DNA of 64,000 nucleotides from Bacteroidota bacterium (GTDB lineage: Bacteria; Bacteroidota; Bacteroidia; AKYH767-A; 2013-40CM-41-45): the NCBI GenBank assembly GCA_016721305.1, contig JADKIH010000003.1, positions 1 through 64,000 of the forward strand, given 5' to 3'. How positions within the stretch are numbered: the first letter of the stretch is position 1; every line of letters starts with the position of its first letter. The notes under the pieces were generated by a model. That model ran no database searches and was not told the DNA's origin. It saw nothing but the letters and a program-made list of their open reading frames with translations. Below, one piece after another: positions 15,847 through 26,000 of this stretch. The translations under genes were made by a program, and so were the position numbers.

Positions 15847-17137
15847 ATTGTTTAGCCATCAACGCCTCAATCTCCTCAACCTCCACCGGAATAGCGGCCA
15901 TTAAATCTACCGGACCCTTGGCAGTGATGAGGATGTCGTTTTCGATACGGATACCTAAATTCTCTTCAGGGATATAAATTCCCGGTTCGCAAGTAAAGAC
16001 CATTCCGGCTTGCATTGGTGCGTAACGGTTTCCGATATCGTGCACATCGAGTCCTAAGAAATGTGATGTGCCATGCATAAAATATTTTTTGTAAAGAGGT
16101 TGCTTAGGATCTTGTTTGGCAACATCGGCAGCTTTCAATAATCCGAGTCCGATTAATTCCTGCTCCATGATACGACCAACTTCTTCATGATAGCGTGGAA
16201 TTGTATTTCCGACAACGAGCATTTTCGTTGCTTCGCGCATCACACGGAGAACGGCATTGTAAACATCGGCCTGACGTTTAGTGAACTTTCCATTCACCGG
16301 TACGCTGCGTGTTAAATCGGCTGCATAGTTTGCATATTCAGCACCGAAGTCGAGGAGAATTACATCTCCGTCTTTGCACTCTTTGTTGTTATCATTGTAA
16401 TGCAACACACAAGCACTTGCTCCACTCGCGATGATCGGATAGTAAGCATGACCTGTAGCGCGATTCTTCAAAAACGAATAGGTGATTTCCGCTTCAATTT
16501 CATATTCCATTACACCCGGACGAAGAGTTTGCAATACACGGTGAAATGCTTTATTCGTAATATCGATTGCTTCGCCCATGAGTTTAATTTCCTCATCAGA
16601 CTTGATCGTACGTAAACGAGCAAGCACCGTAGCAGAGCGTTCGTAATTATGATTCGGATATTTTTTCTTCAACTCACGCGCCATACGTTCGTCGCGATAT
16701 TCAACTTCAGAAGAGAAGCGATCGTTTTCATTTAAATTAATATAAACGTTCGCTGAATGATGCATGAGCACAGGAAGAATTGCAGCATAATCATCAACCC
16801 AGAAAACAGATTGAATTCCGCTGGCCTGACGAGCTTCGTCTTTCGTGTATTTATGTCCTTCCCAAACGGCGATATGTTCGTTCGTCTTACGCAGGAAAAG
16901 CATCTCACGATATTCCGGCATTGGATGATTTGGAGCAATAACAAGAATTGTTTGTTCCTGATCGATACCACTTAACCAAAAAAGATCCGATTGCTGTCGG
17001 AAAGGGAAATTACAATCACCATTACGAGGCATTTCATCGTTTGAATGAAAGATCGCGATTGAATCCTGCAGCAACTCGGCAGTAAATTTCTTTCTGTTGC
17101 TGATAAAAAGCTGGTTGTTGATTTGGGTATATTTCAT
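15836..17137 (-). CDS. pepP: Xaa-Pro aminopeptidase (aminopeptidase P, M24B)
   Basis: A 433-residue cytosolic metallopeptidase that removes N-terminal residues preceding proline. The N-terminal AMP_N domain (about 1-135; LQDSIAIFHSNDEMPRNGD, FLRKTNEHIAVWEGHKY) is followed by the pita-bread M24 catalytic domain. Two-metal ligands are visible: both Asp in LLDFGAEYANYAADLTRS, His in HGTSHFLGLDVHD, Glu in FTCEPGIYIPE and the last Glu in IRIENDIL. Length is normal. A TATTTTTG box on the minus strand (17155-17162) lies just upstream. The stop codon is provided by a word repeat. The gene symbol is by family similarity. Confidence 0.94.
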   Translation of the reverse strand: MKYTQINNQLFISNRKKFTAELLQDSIAIFHSNDEMPRNGDCNFPFRQQSDLFWLSGIDQEQTILVIAPNHPMPEYREMLFLRKTNEHIAVWEGHKYTKDEARQASGIQSVFWVDDYAAILPVLMHHSANVYINLNENDRFSSEVEYRDERMARELKKKYPNHNYERSATVLARLRTIKSDEEIKLMGEAIDITNKAFHRVLQTLRPGVMEYEIEAEITYSFLKNRATGHAYYPIIASGASACVLHYNDNNKECKDGDVILLDFGAEYANYAADLTRSVPVNGKFTKRQADVYNAVLRVMREATKMLVVGNTIPRYHEEVGRIMEQELIGLGLLKAADVAKQDPKQPLYKKYFMHGTSHFLGLDVHDIGNRYAPMQAGMVFTCEPGIYIPEENLGIRIENDILITAKGPVDLMAAIPVEVEEIEALMAKQLVD

Positions 17138-17154
17138 GTGAAAATTTTATGCTC

Positions 17155-17162
17155 CAAAAATA
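17155..17162 (-). promoter_or_regulatory. TATTTTTG -7 box of pepP
   Basis: A perfect TANNTTTG match on the minus strand, about 17 bp before the pepP start codon. Confidence 0.5.
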
Positions 17163-17309
17163 CGCATTTTTCGAATCAATAACCTTCAAATCATTCAATT
17201 TGTAACCAATTTCAACGCAACCAAACCCGCTACCTCTTCAATTTTTCGCGTTTTTACAATAATTCGTTTTTTAAGCGATATTTATCTGTAAACAGTTTCC
17301 ATATTTGCC

Positions 17310-18260
17310 ATGCTTGCTCGCCTTCTCCTTTTTTTGCAAATTCTGTTCAGCATATCTTCAAGTTATGGACAATGTCTGACCGGAAGTACATCTTTGATTG
17401 GAGCGAATTCATCAACAACGGGCAGTCGAAGTTTGGATGAGAAAATACGATCAAGCAAAAATGCAATTGAGAACACATTTGGAATTACCACCGATCTGAA
17501 AATAAGTACGCAGATGGGTAAGAATAAAATATCCGTTCGTGCCTATCCAAACAGATTATATACGGCACAGGTAATTATCGATTACTCTCTTCTTACCGAT
17601 TTTATTTGGAAGTCGGATGATCGCAACCTATTTACCGATTACATTCTTGCGCATACGATAACGCATGCTTTACAAATTAAAAAGCAGTGGCAGGACACTG
17701 AAATACAAAGTGAATTAATAGCGGACTACTTAGCAGGATATTTTCTCGGAAAAGAAAACTACACCTCCGATTCGCTTGAAATACTTTTCAGTTCGATAAA
17801 AGAAATTCAAAGCCTGGCCTTCTGCTGTGAGGAGCACCTCCCTTCTGTTTCTCTAAAGCACAAGGTAATTCTGGCAGGATACGAAGCCTCCGGAATCGAC
17901 ACATCACGCATTTTTGAAACAGCGTTAGACTATCTCATTACATATGCAGACGATTCAGAGAAAAATCAGGATTTCGAAATTTGTCAGAAGTGCAATGGTG
18001 AGGGGAAAATAAAAGTCCCGACATCTTGTTACAACTGCAATAGCTCGGGACGAAAAAATTGTCCGGAATGCAAAGGAAGTGGCGGGCATTATGAAACCAC
18101 TTACGACTCGAAAGGTGTTGCAACAACTTTTTTCGCTGCATGCTCCTTTTGCGCCGGAATAAAAACAGTGAATTGTGAGTTTTGCGAAGGAACGGGCGTT
18201 TACCGGTCTCCGGTAATTTGTGATTTCTGCAATGGAAGCGGGAAAATTCAGCTGAAATAA
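17310..18260 (+). CDS. Secreted degenerate peptidase-like protein with DnaJ-type zinc knuckles
   Basis: A 316-residue protein with signal peptide 1-20. Residues about 85-150 carry HTITH (115-119) followed 16 residues later by ELIADYLAGYF (135-145). This spacing and wording match neutral zinc metallopeptidases of the YpfJ type (HExxH ... ELQADxxAG), but the catalytic Glu is Thr here, so it is probably inactive as a protease though it may still bind metal. Residues about 224-316 hold repeated C-x-x-C pairs with DnaJ-like glycines (CQKCNGEGKI, CYNCNSSGRKNC, CPECKGSGG, CEFCEGTG, CDFCNGSG), a Zn-binding domain usually cytosolic. The combination in an exported protein is unusual. A CATATTTG box lies 2 bp before the ATG. 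Function unknown. Confidence 0.82.
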   Translation: MLARLLLFLQILFSISSSYGQCLTGSTSLIGANSSTTGSRSLDEKIRSSKNAIENTFGITTDLKISTQMGKNKISVRAYPNRLYTAQVIIDYSLLTDFIWKSDDRNLFTDYILAHTITHALQIKKQWQDTEIQSELIADYLAGYFLGKENYTSDSLEILFSSIKEIQSLAFCCEEHLPSVSLKHKVILAGYEASGIDTSRIFETALDYLITYADDSEKNQDFEICQKCNGEGKIKVPTSCYNCNSSGRKNCPECKGSGGHYETTYDSKGVATTFFAACSFCAGIKTVNCEFCEGTGVYRSPVICDFCNGSGKIQLK

Positions 18261-18473
18261 AATTCCGAAACTGAGTTTCAATCTTCATTCATCGAATTTT
18301 CAGGATAGCATGTACAGATGTTTCCAAGAACAACGGTTTCAGTGTAGAAAATTCAAATATTTTCACGTCCTCTTCTAAGCAAATCATCCAATCAATGAGC
18401 TCGATCAGTTGAAACAAGCCGGGAAAGCTCTACCTTACATTTTTCATTTTAACGTAGAACTAATTCAGGCGGG

Positions 18474-20970
18474 ATGGCAGTCAGCAATTTTGGCATAAAA
18501 GGACTCAACGACAATGAAGTAATTGCGTCGCGGACGAAGAATGGCGAAAACAAACTTTCTTATAAAAAGGAAAACGGTTTCATAGATGCAGTAAAAAGTC
18601 TGGCAAAAGAGCCGATGGTCATTTTACTCTTTGTTGCAGCGACCGTCTATTTTATCAGCGGTGAATATGGCGATGGCATTTTCTTAACTACTGCTATATT
18701 TATCGTTTCCGCCATTACACTCTATCAAGACTCCAGAAGCAGAAATGCTTTGGAGAAATTGAAGAGTTACTCTCAGCCTCATTGCAAAGTAATCAGAAAC
18801 GGTATTGTTACTGAAATAGCCAGCGACGAAATCGTTATTGGCGACAGTCTTATTGTAGAGGAAGGTTCGCTCATTTCTGCAGATGGTACAATCGTTCATT
18901 CAAACGACTTTTCCGTCAACGAATCGATTTTAACCGGCGAGTCGATGGCGGTTTACAAAGATTCGGCAAAAGACGACAATGCTATTTTTTCGGGTACAAT
19001 GGTCGCAAGCGGATTAGCCATTGCCACTGTTACAGCCATTGGAAATAACACCAAGCTTGGAAAAATCGGAACAAGTCTGGCAAGCATCAAAGAAGAAAAA
19101 ACACCACTTGAAATTCAGATCAAGAACTTCGTGACAAAAATGGTCATCATTGGTGCTATTGTATTTGTGATTGTTTGGGGAATTAATTACTACATGTCGA
19201 AAAATTTCACCGACAGTTTACTAAAAGCCCTCACGCTGGCGATGAGTATTCTTCCTGAAGAAATTCCGATGGCCTTTACGACGTTTATGGCTCTTGGTGC
19301 GTGGAGATTGATGAAGATGGGAATTGTGGTGAAGCAAATGAAGACAGTAGAAACATTAGGAAGTGCTACCGTAATCTGCACCGACAAAACCGGAACGATC
19401 ACTGAAAACAAAATGAGTCTGGCAAAATTGTTTGTCATTTCCACAGAAAGAACGTTGAACCCCGAAGACATCAATACCGACGAGGAGAAAAATCTGATTC
19501 ATCTCGCCATGTGGGCCAGTGAGCCGATACCATTTGATCCGATGGAAGTCGCACTTCATAAAACATACGGTGAAATCGTGCTTCATGATGAGAGATCGTC
19601 ATACAAGATGATTCATGAGTATCCTCTCGGCGGGAAACCTCCGATGATGACACATCTTTTCGAAGACAAAAATGGCAAACGCATTATTGCTGCTAAGGGT
19701 GCTGCTGAAGCATTAATGGCAATATCCAATTTAACCGAAAAACAAACTGCTGCAATTAACTCCGCCATTCAATCAATGGCTGCCGATGGTTATCGCGTTC
19801 TTGGTGTCGGAGAAGCCATTTTCGACGGTGCTGATTTTCCGAAAACACAGCAGGAATTCAAGTTTGCTTTTAAAGGCTTGGTCGCATTTTATGATCCTCC
19901 AAAGGCAAACATTAATGCAGTATTCGAAGGATTTTACAAAGCCGGAATTGATTTAAAAATTGTGACCGGTGACAATGCACTTACCACCACTTCTATTGCA
20001 AAGCAAACCGGTTTTCATGGCTACGAGAACAGCATGAGCGGTGATGAACTGATGAGCTTGGATGAGGCAACGCTGAATAAAAAAGTAATGGAAACAAATG
20101 TATTTACCCGCATGTTTCCCCGAAGCGAAATTAAAAATCATCAATGCTCTGAAGGCTAACAAAGCCATTGTAGCTATGACGGGCGATGGAGTAAACGACG
20201 GTCCTGCTTTGAAGGCTGCACATATTGGAATTGCGATGGGAAAGAAAGGGACGGAAATCGCAAAGCAGGCTGCATCACTTATTTTACTTGAAGATGATTT
20301 GTCGAAAATGCTCGATGCCGTGGCAATGGGCCGTCGCATCTACACTAATTTGAAAAAAGCAATACGCTACATTATCTCGATTCACATTCCGATTATTCTC
20401 ACTGTAATTATTCCTCTCGCGCTCGGCTGGATTTATCCGAATATTTTTTCACCCGTTCATATTATTTTTCTCGAATTGATCATGGGCCCTACCTGCTCTA
20501 TCATTTACGAAAATGAACCGATGGAAAAAAACAGTATGCTGGAAAAACCGCGACCATTCACCGACACCTTTTTTAATATGCGCGAATTAACCACGAGCAT
20601 AATACAAGGCTTGTTTATTACAGCGGGAACACTTTTTGCTTACCAATACTCCGTACGATCAGGCTATGATGAGGAACTTACAAGAACTATGGTGTTCACC
20701 GTTCTGATCTCTGCAAATCTTTTCCTGACTTTAATTAATCGCTCATTCTATTATTCAATCCTCGAAACAATTCGTTACAAAAACGGAATGGTTTCATTTA
20801 TCATTCTTCTTACTATCGTCATTTCCGCCCTTCTTATTTTCGTTCCACCCTTGGCCAAATTCTTCCTGTTCGAAACATTAAACTTAACTCAACTCCTGAT
20901 TTGTATAGCGATTGGGTTTGTTTCGGTGATTTGGTTTGAGGGGGTGAAGGGGGTGAAGAGAATTAGCTAA
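18474..20970 (+). CDS. P-type cation-transporting ATPase, frameshifted
   Basis: A P2-type cation pump broken by one base. The first frame (to 20159) carries the actuator TGES (154-157), phosphorylation site DKTGT (D304), the M4 motif ILPEEIPMAFT and the nucleotide domain with TGDN. The second frame (from about 20120) carries the hinge TGDGVNDGPALK and the last transmembrane helices. In the run CCCC at 20118-20121 removing one C restores FTRMFPEAKLKIINALK, the canonical hinge region, giving about 831 residues. All catalytic motifs are intact, so this is most likely a sequencing indel. PEEIP instead of PEGLP at M4 is seen in some bacterial branches; the ion (Ca2+ or other) is uncertain. The stop TAA falls in a word repeat. 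Confidence 0.88.
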
Positions 20971-21122
20971 TTAGCTGATGAAAATTAGTTCCTGAATGAG
21001 TCAAGACGACTATTTATCGATAGAAGTATTAATTCAAAAAAAGGAGTTTGCTCCATAGAAGCAAACTCCACAATATTATTCGACATCATTAGCTAATTAG
21101 CTAATCAACAAATTAGCTAATT
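20962..21122. repeat. Inverted word-repeat pair enclosing a terminator
   Basis: Forward words at 20962-20980 and reverse words at 21088-21122 flank about 105 bp that contain a strong rho-independent terminator. The left end forms the ATPase stop codon and the right end abuts the stop of the M43 peptidase gene. Confidence 0.85.
21036..21069 (-). terminator. Rho-independent terminator of the M43 peptidase gene
   Basis: The stem GGAGTTTGCT (21043-21052) pairs perfectly with AGCAAACTCC (21060-21069). On the minus strand it is followed by a run of seven T (A-run 21036-21042), so it terminates the minus-strand gene ending at 21124. Confidence 0.85.
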
Positions 21123-21123
21123 G

Positions 21124-22392
21124 TTAAAACTTCGTCACCTGCTTCACCTCCCGATGTCCGTCAGCTTTTACGTCGACGAAGTAAGATCCGGCAGGGCTTT
21201 GAGTGAGATCAAATGAAAGTCTATCGCCAGGCATAAATGTTTTTTCAAGTACTACACGTCCGGCGATATCAGTTACCTGAATTTCTGTTTGCGAATTAAT
21301 AAAGCCGGTAGTGAATTCGAATTCACCGGCCGAAGGGTTTGGATAAATAGTCAAACCGATTTTCCCTCCCGGCGATAAAATAGATGTCAATACGGAGCAG
21401 CCGATTGATGTAAGTAGTCCCGGACGACCGCTTGTTACGCCTGCCTGCATGCGCGTTCCCTGACCGGGTGTAAACATTGCCATACAAGCATCATCGGTAT
21501 AGTCCATATAGTTCATGAACATGGAACTTGGATCGGAAGCATTACAACGGCCTCCAGATTGACTAGTTTGCGGATACGAAGGGCAACCGTAATTTTCACC
21601 TTTTTGTTGTGGAGTATCAGTCACACCGTCGTCGGCATTGCATGCAGATTCATCGGCCCAGATGTGTTCGAGATTCAAATAGTGACCTACTTCGTGAGTT
21701 GCAGTACGGCCAAGATTAAATAGTGCCTGAGCAGTTCCTATAGTTCCGAAAAAATTGTAGTCGATTACCACGCCATCGTAAGCCGCTCCTGCAGTACCCG
21801 GCAGGTATGCAAAGCCTAATGTCCATCCTCCATCGATATCACAAATCCAGAAATTGAGATATGAGTTACGATTCCATGCTGCTAATCCGCCCTGAGAATA
21901 TTGATAATACTTACTGGTGTTTCCAATTTGTGAAACAGAAACCTGACGACGCTCAATACCATTTGTTAAATTACCACTTGGGTCAGTGCTGGCCATACAA
22001 AATTGAATTTGTGTATTTGCCATCAACGGTTGAAACGCAGCAGGTGTAATTGTTGAATCAGCATTACGATGCGCATAATCAGCATTCAGTACTTCGATCT
22101 GTGAAAGAATTTGTGCATCCGAAATATTCTGAGTCGCATTCTGATATAAAACGTGAACAACAACCGGGATGGTTACAAGCACTGTGTTTGTTCCATTTGA
22201 TCGTTGTGATGCATTATTGGCAACCCACTCCTGAGTTTGTTGCTCAAGCACGGAACGTTGTTCCAAGATAGACGGATCCATCGATACGGCTTGTAAATAT
22301 TTTTCATGAGTGCTGCACGTACGGTGACGCTGAGCCTGAGTACCGGCACTGCATAAAAGTGCAACGGCAAAACTGAGTAGAATTTTTTTCAT
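21124..22392 (-). CDS. Secreted M43-family zinc metalloprotease with T9SS tail
   Basis: A 422-residue exported protease. Signal peptide 1-20, then a propeptide-like region with Cys26. The catalytic metzincin motif HEVGHYLNLEH lies at 233-243 (two zinc His, catalytic E234, third ligand His243). The Met-turn segment MFMNYMDYTDDACMAMF (about 291-307) matches the pappalysin/cytophagalysin family, which cleaves extracellular proteins. Conserved Cys pairs follow the active site. Residues about 350-422 form a T9SS type A domain (LTIYPNPSAGEFEF, DIAGRVVLEK, SPAGSYFVDV), so the enzyme should be secreted or surface-attached. The gene ends at a strong terminator inside a word-repeat element. Confidence 0.95.
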   Translation of the reverse strand: MKKILLSFAVALLCSAGTQAQRHRTCSTHEKYLQAVSMDPSILEQRSVLEQQTQEWVANNASQRSNGTNTVLVTIPVVVHVLYQNATQNISDAQILSQIEVLNADYAHRNADSTITPAAFQPLMANTQIQFCMASTDPSGNLTNGIERRQVSVSQIGNTSKYYQYSQGGLAAWNRNSYLNFWICDIDGGWTLGFAYLPGTAGAAYDGVVIDYNFFGTIGTAQALFNLGRTATHEVGHYLNLEHIWADESACNADDGVTDTPQQKGENYGCPSYPQTSQSGGRCNASDPSSMFMNYMDYTDDACMAMFTPGQGTRMQAGVTSGRPGLLTSIGCSVLTSILSPGGKIGLTIYPNPSAGEFEFTTGFINSQTEIQVTDIAGRVVLEKTFMPGDRLSFDLTQSPAGSYFVDVKADGHREVKQVTKF

Positions 22393-22548
22393 CTGATTGT
22401 TTAGAATTCCGGCTTTTTCGGACGCTCAAAAGTGAGTCGATTTTTCGAATTTTCCAAGCGGAAAATCAGGAACAACGCCTGTTTCAGGCACTATCGGAAA
22501 AAATATATTTCTACCTCCGGAATAGGGACAAAACAATGACGGATTCGT

Positions 22549-23061
22549 CTATGGAATGACCAATTTCACCGATTCTCCATTGAGTATTCGTATATAATAT
22601 ACACCGGAAGCCAAGCCAGACACATCGCTTTCTCTGCAATTTTTGGCTTCCAAAAGCTTTCTTCCGGTTAAATCGAAGAGTTCAAACGTCACAAGCTTAT
22701 TAAAAAAGATATGCTTGCCAATTGCAGGATTCGGAAAAACTATCAGATTTCCATGTTGTGGAATTTCATGTACTCCTATCGATAGATCGATATTTGTAGA
22801 ATTTGGTGTAGGAACTTTGAACAAACGCCAATTTGCATTGCCATCTCCTGCCCTGCCGAATGAAGAATCGACAGGAATCACAGCGTAACAAATCTGATCA
22901 TCTTGCACAGAATCCGGTTTTAGCAAATACAAACAGCCGTTAGAGTTGCCGTTCAACAAGAAATCCAAATGATTCTCTCCTTGCGCTCTTTGCTGATCAG
23001 CCCAGAAAAGTTTAAATCCGAATGGAGGAATCATAGTCATATCACTGCCTGACGGTATCAC
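22549..23061 (-). pseudogene. Detached C-terminal part of giant CotH/lamin-tail protein (T9SS tail)
   Basis: A 170-codon frame starting at a GTG that overlaps the end of the upstream CotH gene by 4 bp. It has no signal peptide. Its first part (IPSGSDMTMIPPFGFKLFWADQ ... GNANWRLFKVPTPNSTN) is the second half of a lamin-tail domain, and its end is a T9SS domain (LIVFPNPAIGKHIFF, DLTGRKLLEAK, LASGVYYIRI). Comparison with the two intact lamin-tail domains upstream shows that about 16 residues plus one base are missing at the junction. It is therefore the broken-off tail of that protein. A 4-bp overlap might still allow re-initiation, but the product would lack export signals. Confidence 0.8.
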
Positions 23062-25940
23062 ATAACTGAATCGGCATTTGGATTGTACAATTCAAGCCAT
23101 TGATCATATTCACCAAATTCATCAGCAACGACAGATTGATTATTCGTTGACAGTTCATTGATAAAAACCATTCCTGAATTATACCAGTTAGTTGCATCAG
23201 GTGTTGATTGCGCAAAATTAATCCAATGCGAAGAGCCGTCTGATCGTCGGCCGAATGAAACATCGCTTAATGAATTTGTAAATCGGATTGAATCAATTAT
23301 CGTTTCGCCATCGCTCCCGACTAATGCAATCATGCTAAACTGTGTAGAGAGTTTAAAATTTGTGTGCAAAACACCCTGCGACGCATCATCATCGAGCCAG
23401 AATATTTTGTAACCATGCGGAGCAATCTTAGTACTGTCGTTCCCCGATGCAATTTGAAAACGCGTCGGCAAAACCAAATGATCAGTCAGATACATTCCGG
23501 CCAGATCCAGAGTATCGCCTCCCGGATTGTAAATCTCCAGCCAGTCGTCGTATTGTCCGTAATTATCGGCGATTGAATTTGTATTCGATGCCATCACTTC
23601 GTTGATCACTGGAGGTGAGTAAGAAGACACATTCGGATCCACATCAAAAACGGCAGTGAGAGAAGTGTTATTATTCAAATTAAGAATCTGCGAAGGATTC
23701 GTATTATTTCCCGGCGTCCATCTTACAAAACGATATCCCGGACGGGCAATCGCAGTTACGCGAACTTGCACACCTTTGAAGTAATCGCCCGTCCATGGAA
23801 AAGTATGAGCTGTCGTTCTCGGAGTATTCTCATCGAGGAGAATCGTATTGATCTTTATTTTACCCTTCAACGAATCACTAACATTCAACGTCACACTAAC
23901 TGTCTGTTGAATTCCGAACGTTGAAAGAATCTGTTGCTTGCAGAATGACGGACGCAAATTCACCCACCACTTCATGCTATCAGTTTGTGCCTGCCAGTTG
24001 TAATTTGTTTGCCAGCGCAAACGATACTCCGACATATACGGATTCAGTTCGTCGCGCATTTGATCAACACGTTTCTGAGCAAGCAGCGGAAGGAAATCTG
24101 TATTCATATAATCAGCGAAGAGATTTATGAAATCAGATTTGAATTCATCGTTTGCCAGAAGCTGATTTAAAATCAATGAAGGACCATAGCCACGACTTCC
24201 GGTTACGACCTGATTAAACATATCGTACCACGGGTTTAGATAATAAGCCGATGTATTATCCATATCCCACAAAATCCATTTCCACTTTGCTCCTGCAATT
24301 TGCGGGCGCCATTTTGCTTCATTCTGATCCGGCCAGTCGGCGCGAGAAAAATAAATGCTCGCCATATAATGCAAAATGAAACTCTGAATATCGATTCGTG
24401 TTTTTACATAATCGTAATTCGACTGAATGGAAAGATCGTTTGCGGCGAGATAATTGGTGAGATCATCCCAGTCGTTCGAATTTCCTTCGATCACATTATT
24501 TCCTGCCCCATCAAGAATATCTATGGCTTTACTGTCGACTAAGTAATGACTTTCATAATATTCACCATCGCGATTACGCTCACGCATTTCCTGCAAGCCC
24601 CAATATTCGCCATCGATGAATATAACGCACGGCTGATAGGCTTCGAAGTCGAGCGTTGACTTAGCAAAGAAAGAAGCACAATATGCATCGCGAAAGAGTC
24701 CACGATCGCGATCACTTCCCCAAGCACGGAATTTTATTTTGTCGAACTTCTGTATATATCTCGCCGTTCCCCGAGTATTTTCAAAAAGCGGATATTCAAA
24801 TTTTACCGGGCCATAATCAGGTGAGGCATTTATATTCAAACCCTTTTGCGGTGACGAAGGCGAGCTTTGCCCGTTAACACCGATTTCAAAATTCCCGTTT
24901 ACCGCTTGCAATCCACCCGGCAAAAACAATTCGACATTCGCCGGACGATTCCAGGCTTTGTAATAGTTCGCATGAAAAGTTCCGGGCTGATAATTTATAC
25001 CGGGTACATAAATACCCGTAGTATCGTTGAATAAATTTTTCGGATCCGAAACCAATGAGACTACAGGAAGATTTCCATATCGTGCAAAAATGTTCGGGTC
25101 GACAAAATAAGAATGAGTTTGAATCGGTCCCGGAAGAAAGTTTGGGCGAATCGCTCGCGCTCGAATGATATTACATTTGAAAACCTGATTTGCCGGCGGG
25201 TTCCAGTCGGGCAACCAAGGATGAACATTGTAACAAGTACGAATCATCGAATACAAATTCGGATCACCGACACGACTTTGTATGGAAATCGGTCCGGAAT
25301 AAATCGGAGAGTTCTCATCCGGATCAGATCCGTCGGTTGTGTAATGAATTACGGCATTCGGATCAGAGTGCGACAAAGTAAGTGTTTGCGCAGAAGTATA
25401 AAATCCACCGGCTAAACTAAACACCGGAGGAAATTCTTCCGCTCCGAAAAAAGGTAATGAGCTATTGTTCGATTGATTCGGTGAGGCAGAAGAAAGATAA
25501 TACCAATTAGCATCGCCATCAGTATGTCGTCCATATACAACATCGGCTGAAAGCGCAGGTACCGAAACGTTGTCGATTACATTTCCGGAAGCGTCAGAAA
25601 TAAAGATTGTTTTTCCAAGAGAAGAAATAGTAAAATTAGTATGCAGATTCGGCGTCGTTAAATTTTTACCGGAGCACCAGATGAGTTTAAAACTATTAGG
25701 TCCAATAAGTGTCGGCGGAAAAAACCATTTCTGCAAAGTATCGGGGGTGTCTGACAAAGCATATCCACTCAAATTAACAGAAGAAGAACCGGCATTGTAA
25801 ATTTCAATCCAGTCGGAATAATCTTGATTCAGGTCGACAAGAGTAGACTGATTATTACTCATCACCTCATTAATGAGGATCTGGGCATGGGATTGCAGCG
25901 AACCGAAAAGGCAGACGAAAAGGAAAAAGCGCTTGAGCAT
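23058..25940 (-). CDS. Giant secreted CotH/lamin-tail protein, truncated in third lamin-tail domain
   Basis: A 960-residue protein with signal peptide 1-19. Order of parts: lamin-tail domain 1 (about 20-165; INEVMSNNQSTLVD, DWIEIYN, DANWYYL); a chitobiase-like beta module (HYTTDGSDPDENSPIY); a CotH kinase-like domain (about 290-680; FRAWGSDRDRGLFRDAY, CVIFIDGEYWGLQEMRERNRD, WKWILWDMDN); a divergent InlB-like strand repeat (GYRFVRWTPGNN); lamin-tail domain 2 (about 790-920; INEVMASNTN, DWLEIYNPGG, SHWINF); and the start of lamin-tail domain 3. It stops abruptly after NADSVM where a deletion shifts the frame. The T9SS domain needed for secretion is in the following frame. Surface function unknown. 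Confidence 0.88.
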   Translation of the reverse strand: MLKRFFLFVCLFGSLQSHAQILINEVMSNNQSTLVDLNQDYSDWIEIYNAGSSSVNLSGYALSDTPDTLQKWFFPPTLIGPNSFKLIWCSGKNLTTPNLHTNFTISSLGKTIFISDASGNVIDNVSVPALSADVVYGRHTDGDANWYYLSSASPNQSNNSSLPFFGAEEFPPVFSLAGGFYTSAQTLTLSHSDPNAVIHYTTDGSDPDENSPIYSGPISIQSRVGDPNLYSMIRTCYNVHPWLPDWNPPANQVFKCNIIRARAIRPNFLPGPIQTHSYFVDPNIFARYGNLPVVSLVSDPKNLFNDTTGIYVPGINYQPGTFHANYYKAWNRPANVELFLPGGLQAVNGNFEIGVNGQSSPSSPQKGLNINASPDYGPVKFEYPLFENTRGTARYIQKFDKIKFRAWGSDRDRGLFRDAYCASFFAKSTLDFEAYQPCVIFIDGEYWGLQEMRERNRDGEYYESHYLVDSKAIDILDGAGNNVIEGNSNDWDDLTNYLAANDLSIQSNYDYVKTRIDIQSFILHYMASIYFSRADWPDQNEAKWRPQIAGAKWKWILWDMDNTSAYYLNPWYDMFNQVVTGSRGYGPSLILNQLLANDEFKSDFINLFADYMNTDFLPLLAQKRVDQMRDELNPYMSEYRLRWQTNYNWQAQTDSMKWWVNLRPSFCKQQILSTFGIQQTVSVTLNVSDSLKGKIKINTILLDENTPRTTAHTFPWTGDYFKGVQVRVTAIARPGYRFVRWTPGNNTNPSQILNLNNNTSLTAVFDVDPNVSSYSPPVINEVMASNTNSIADNYGQYDDWLEIYNPGGDTLDLAGMYLTDHLVLPTRFQIASGNDSTKIAPHGYKIFWLDDDASQGVLHTNFKLSTQFSMIALVGSDGETIIDSIRFTNSLSDVSFGRRSDGSSHWINFAQSTPDATNWYNSGMVFINELSTNNQSVVADEFGEYDQWLELYNPNADSVM

Positions 25941-26000
25941 GAGATAGCCGACCGATCCAAAGTCGGTTATTGTGAAAGAATGTTTGAAATTTCGATGAAA

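Noticed and set aside
18474..20970. Programmed frameshift in the P-type ATPase
   Set aside because: No slippery heptamer or stimulatory structure was seen; six similar one-base breaks in the window make a consensus error more likely.
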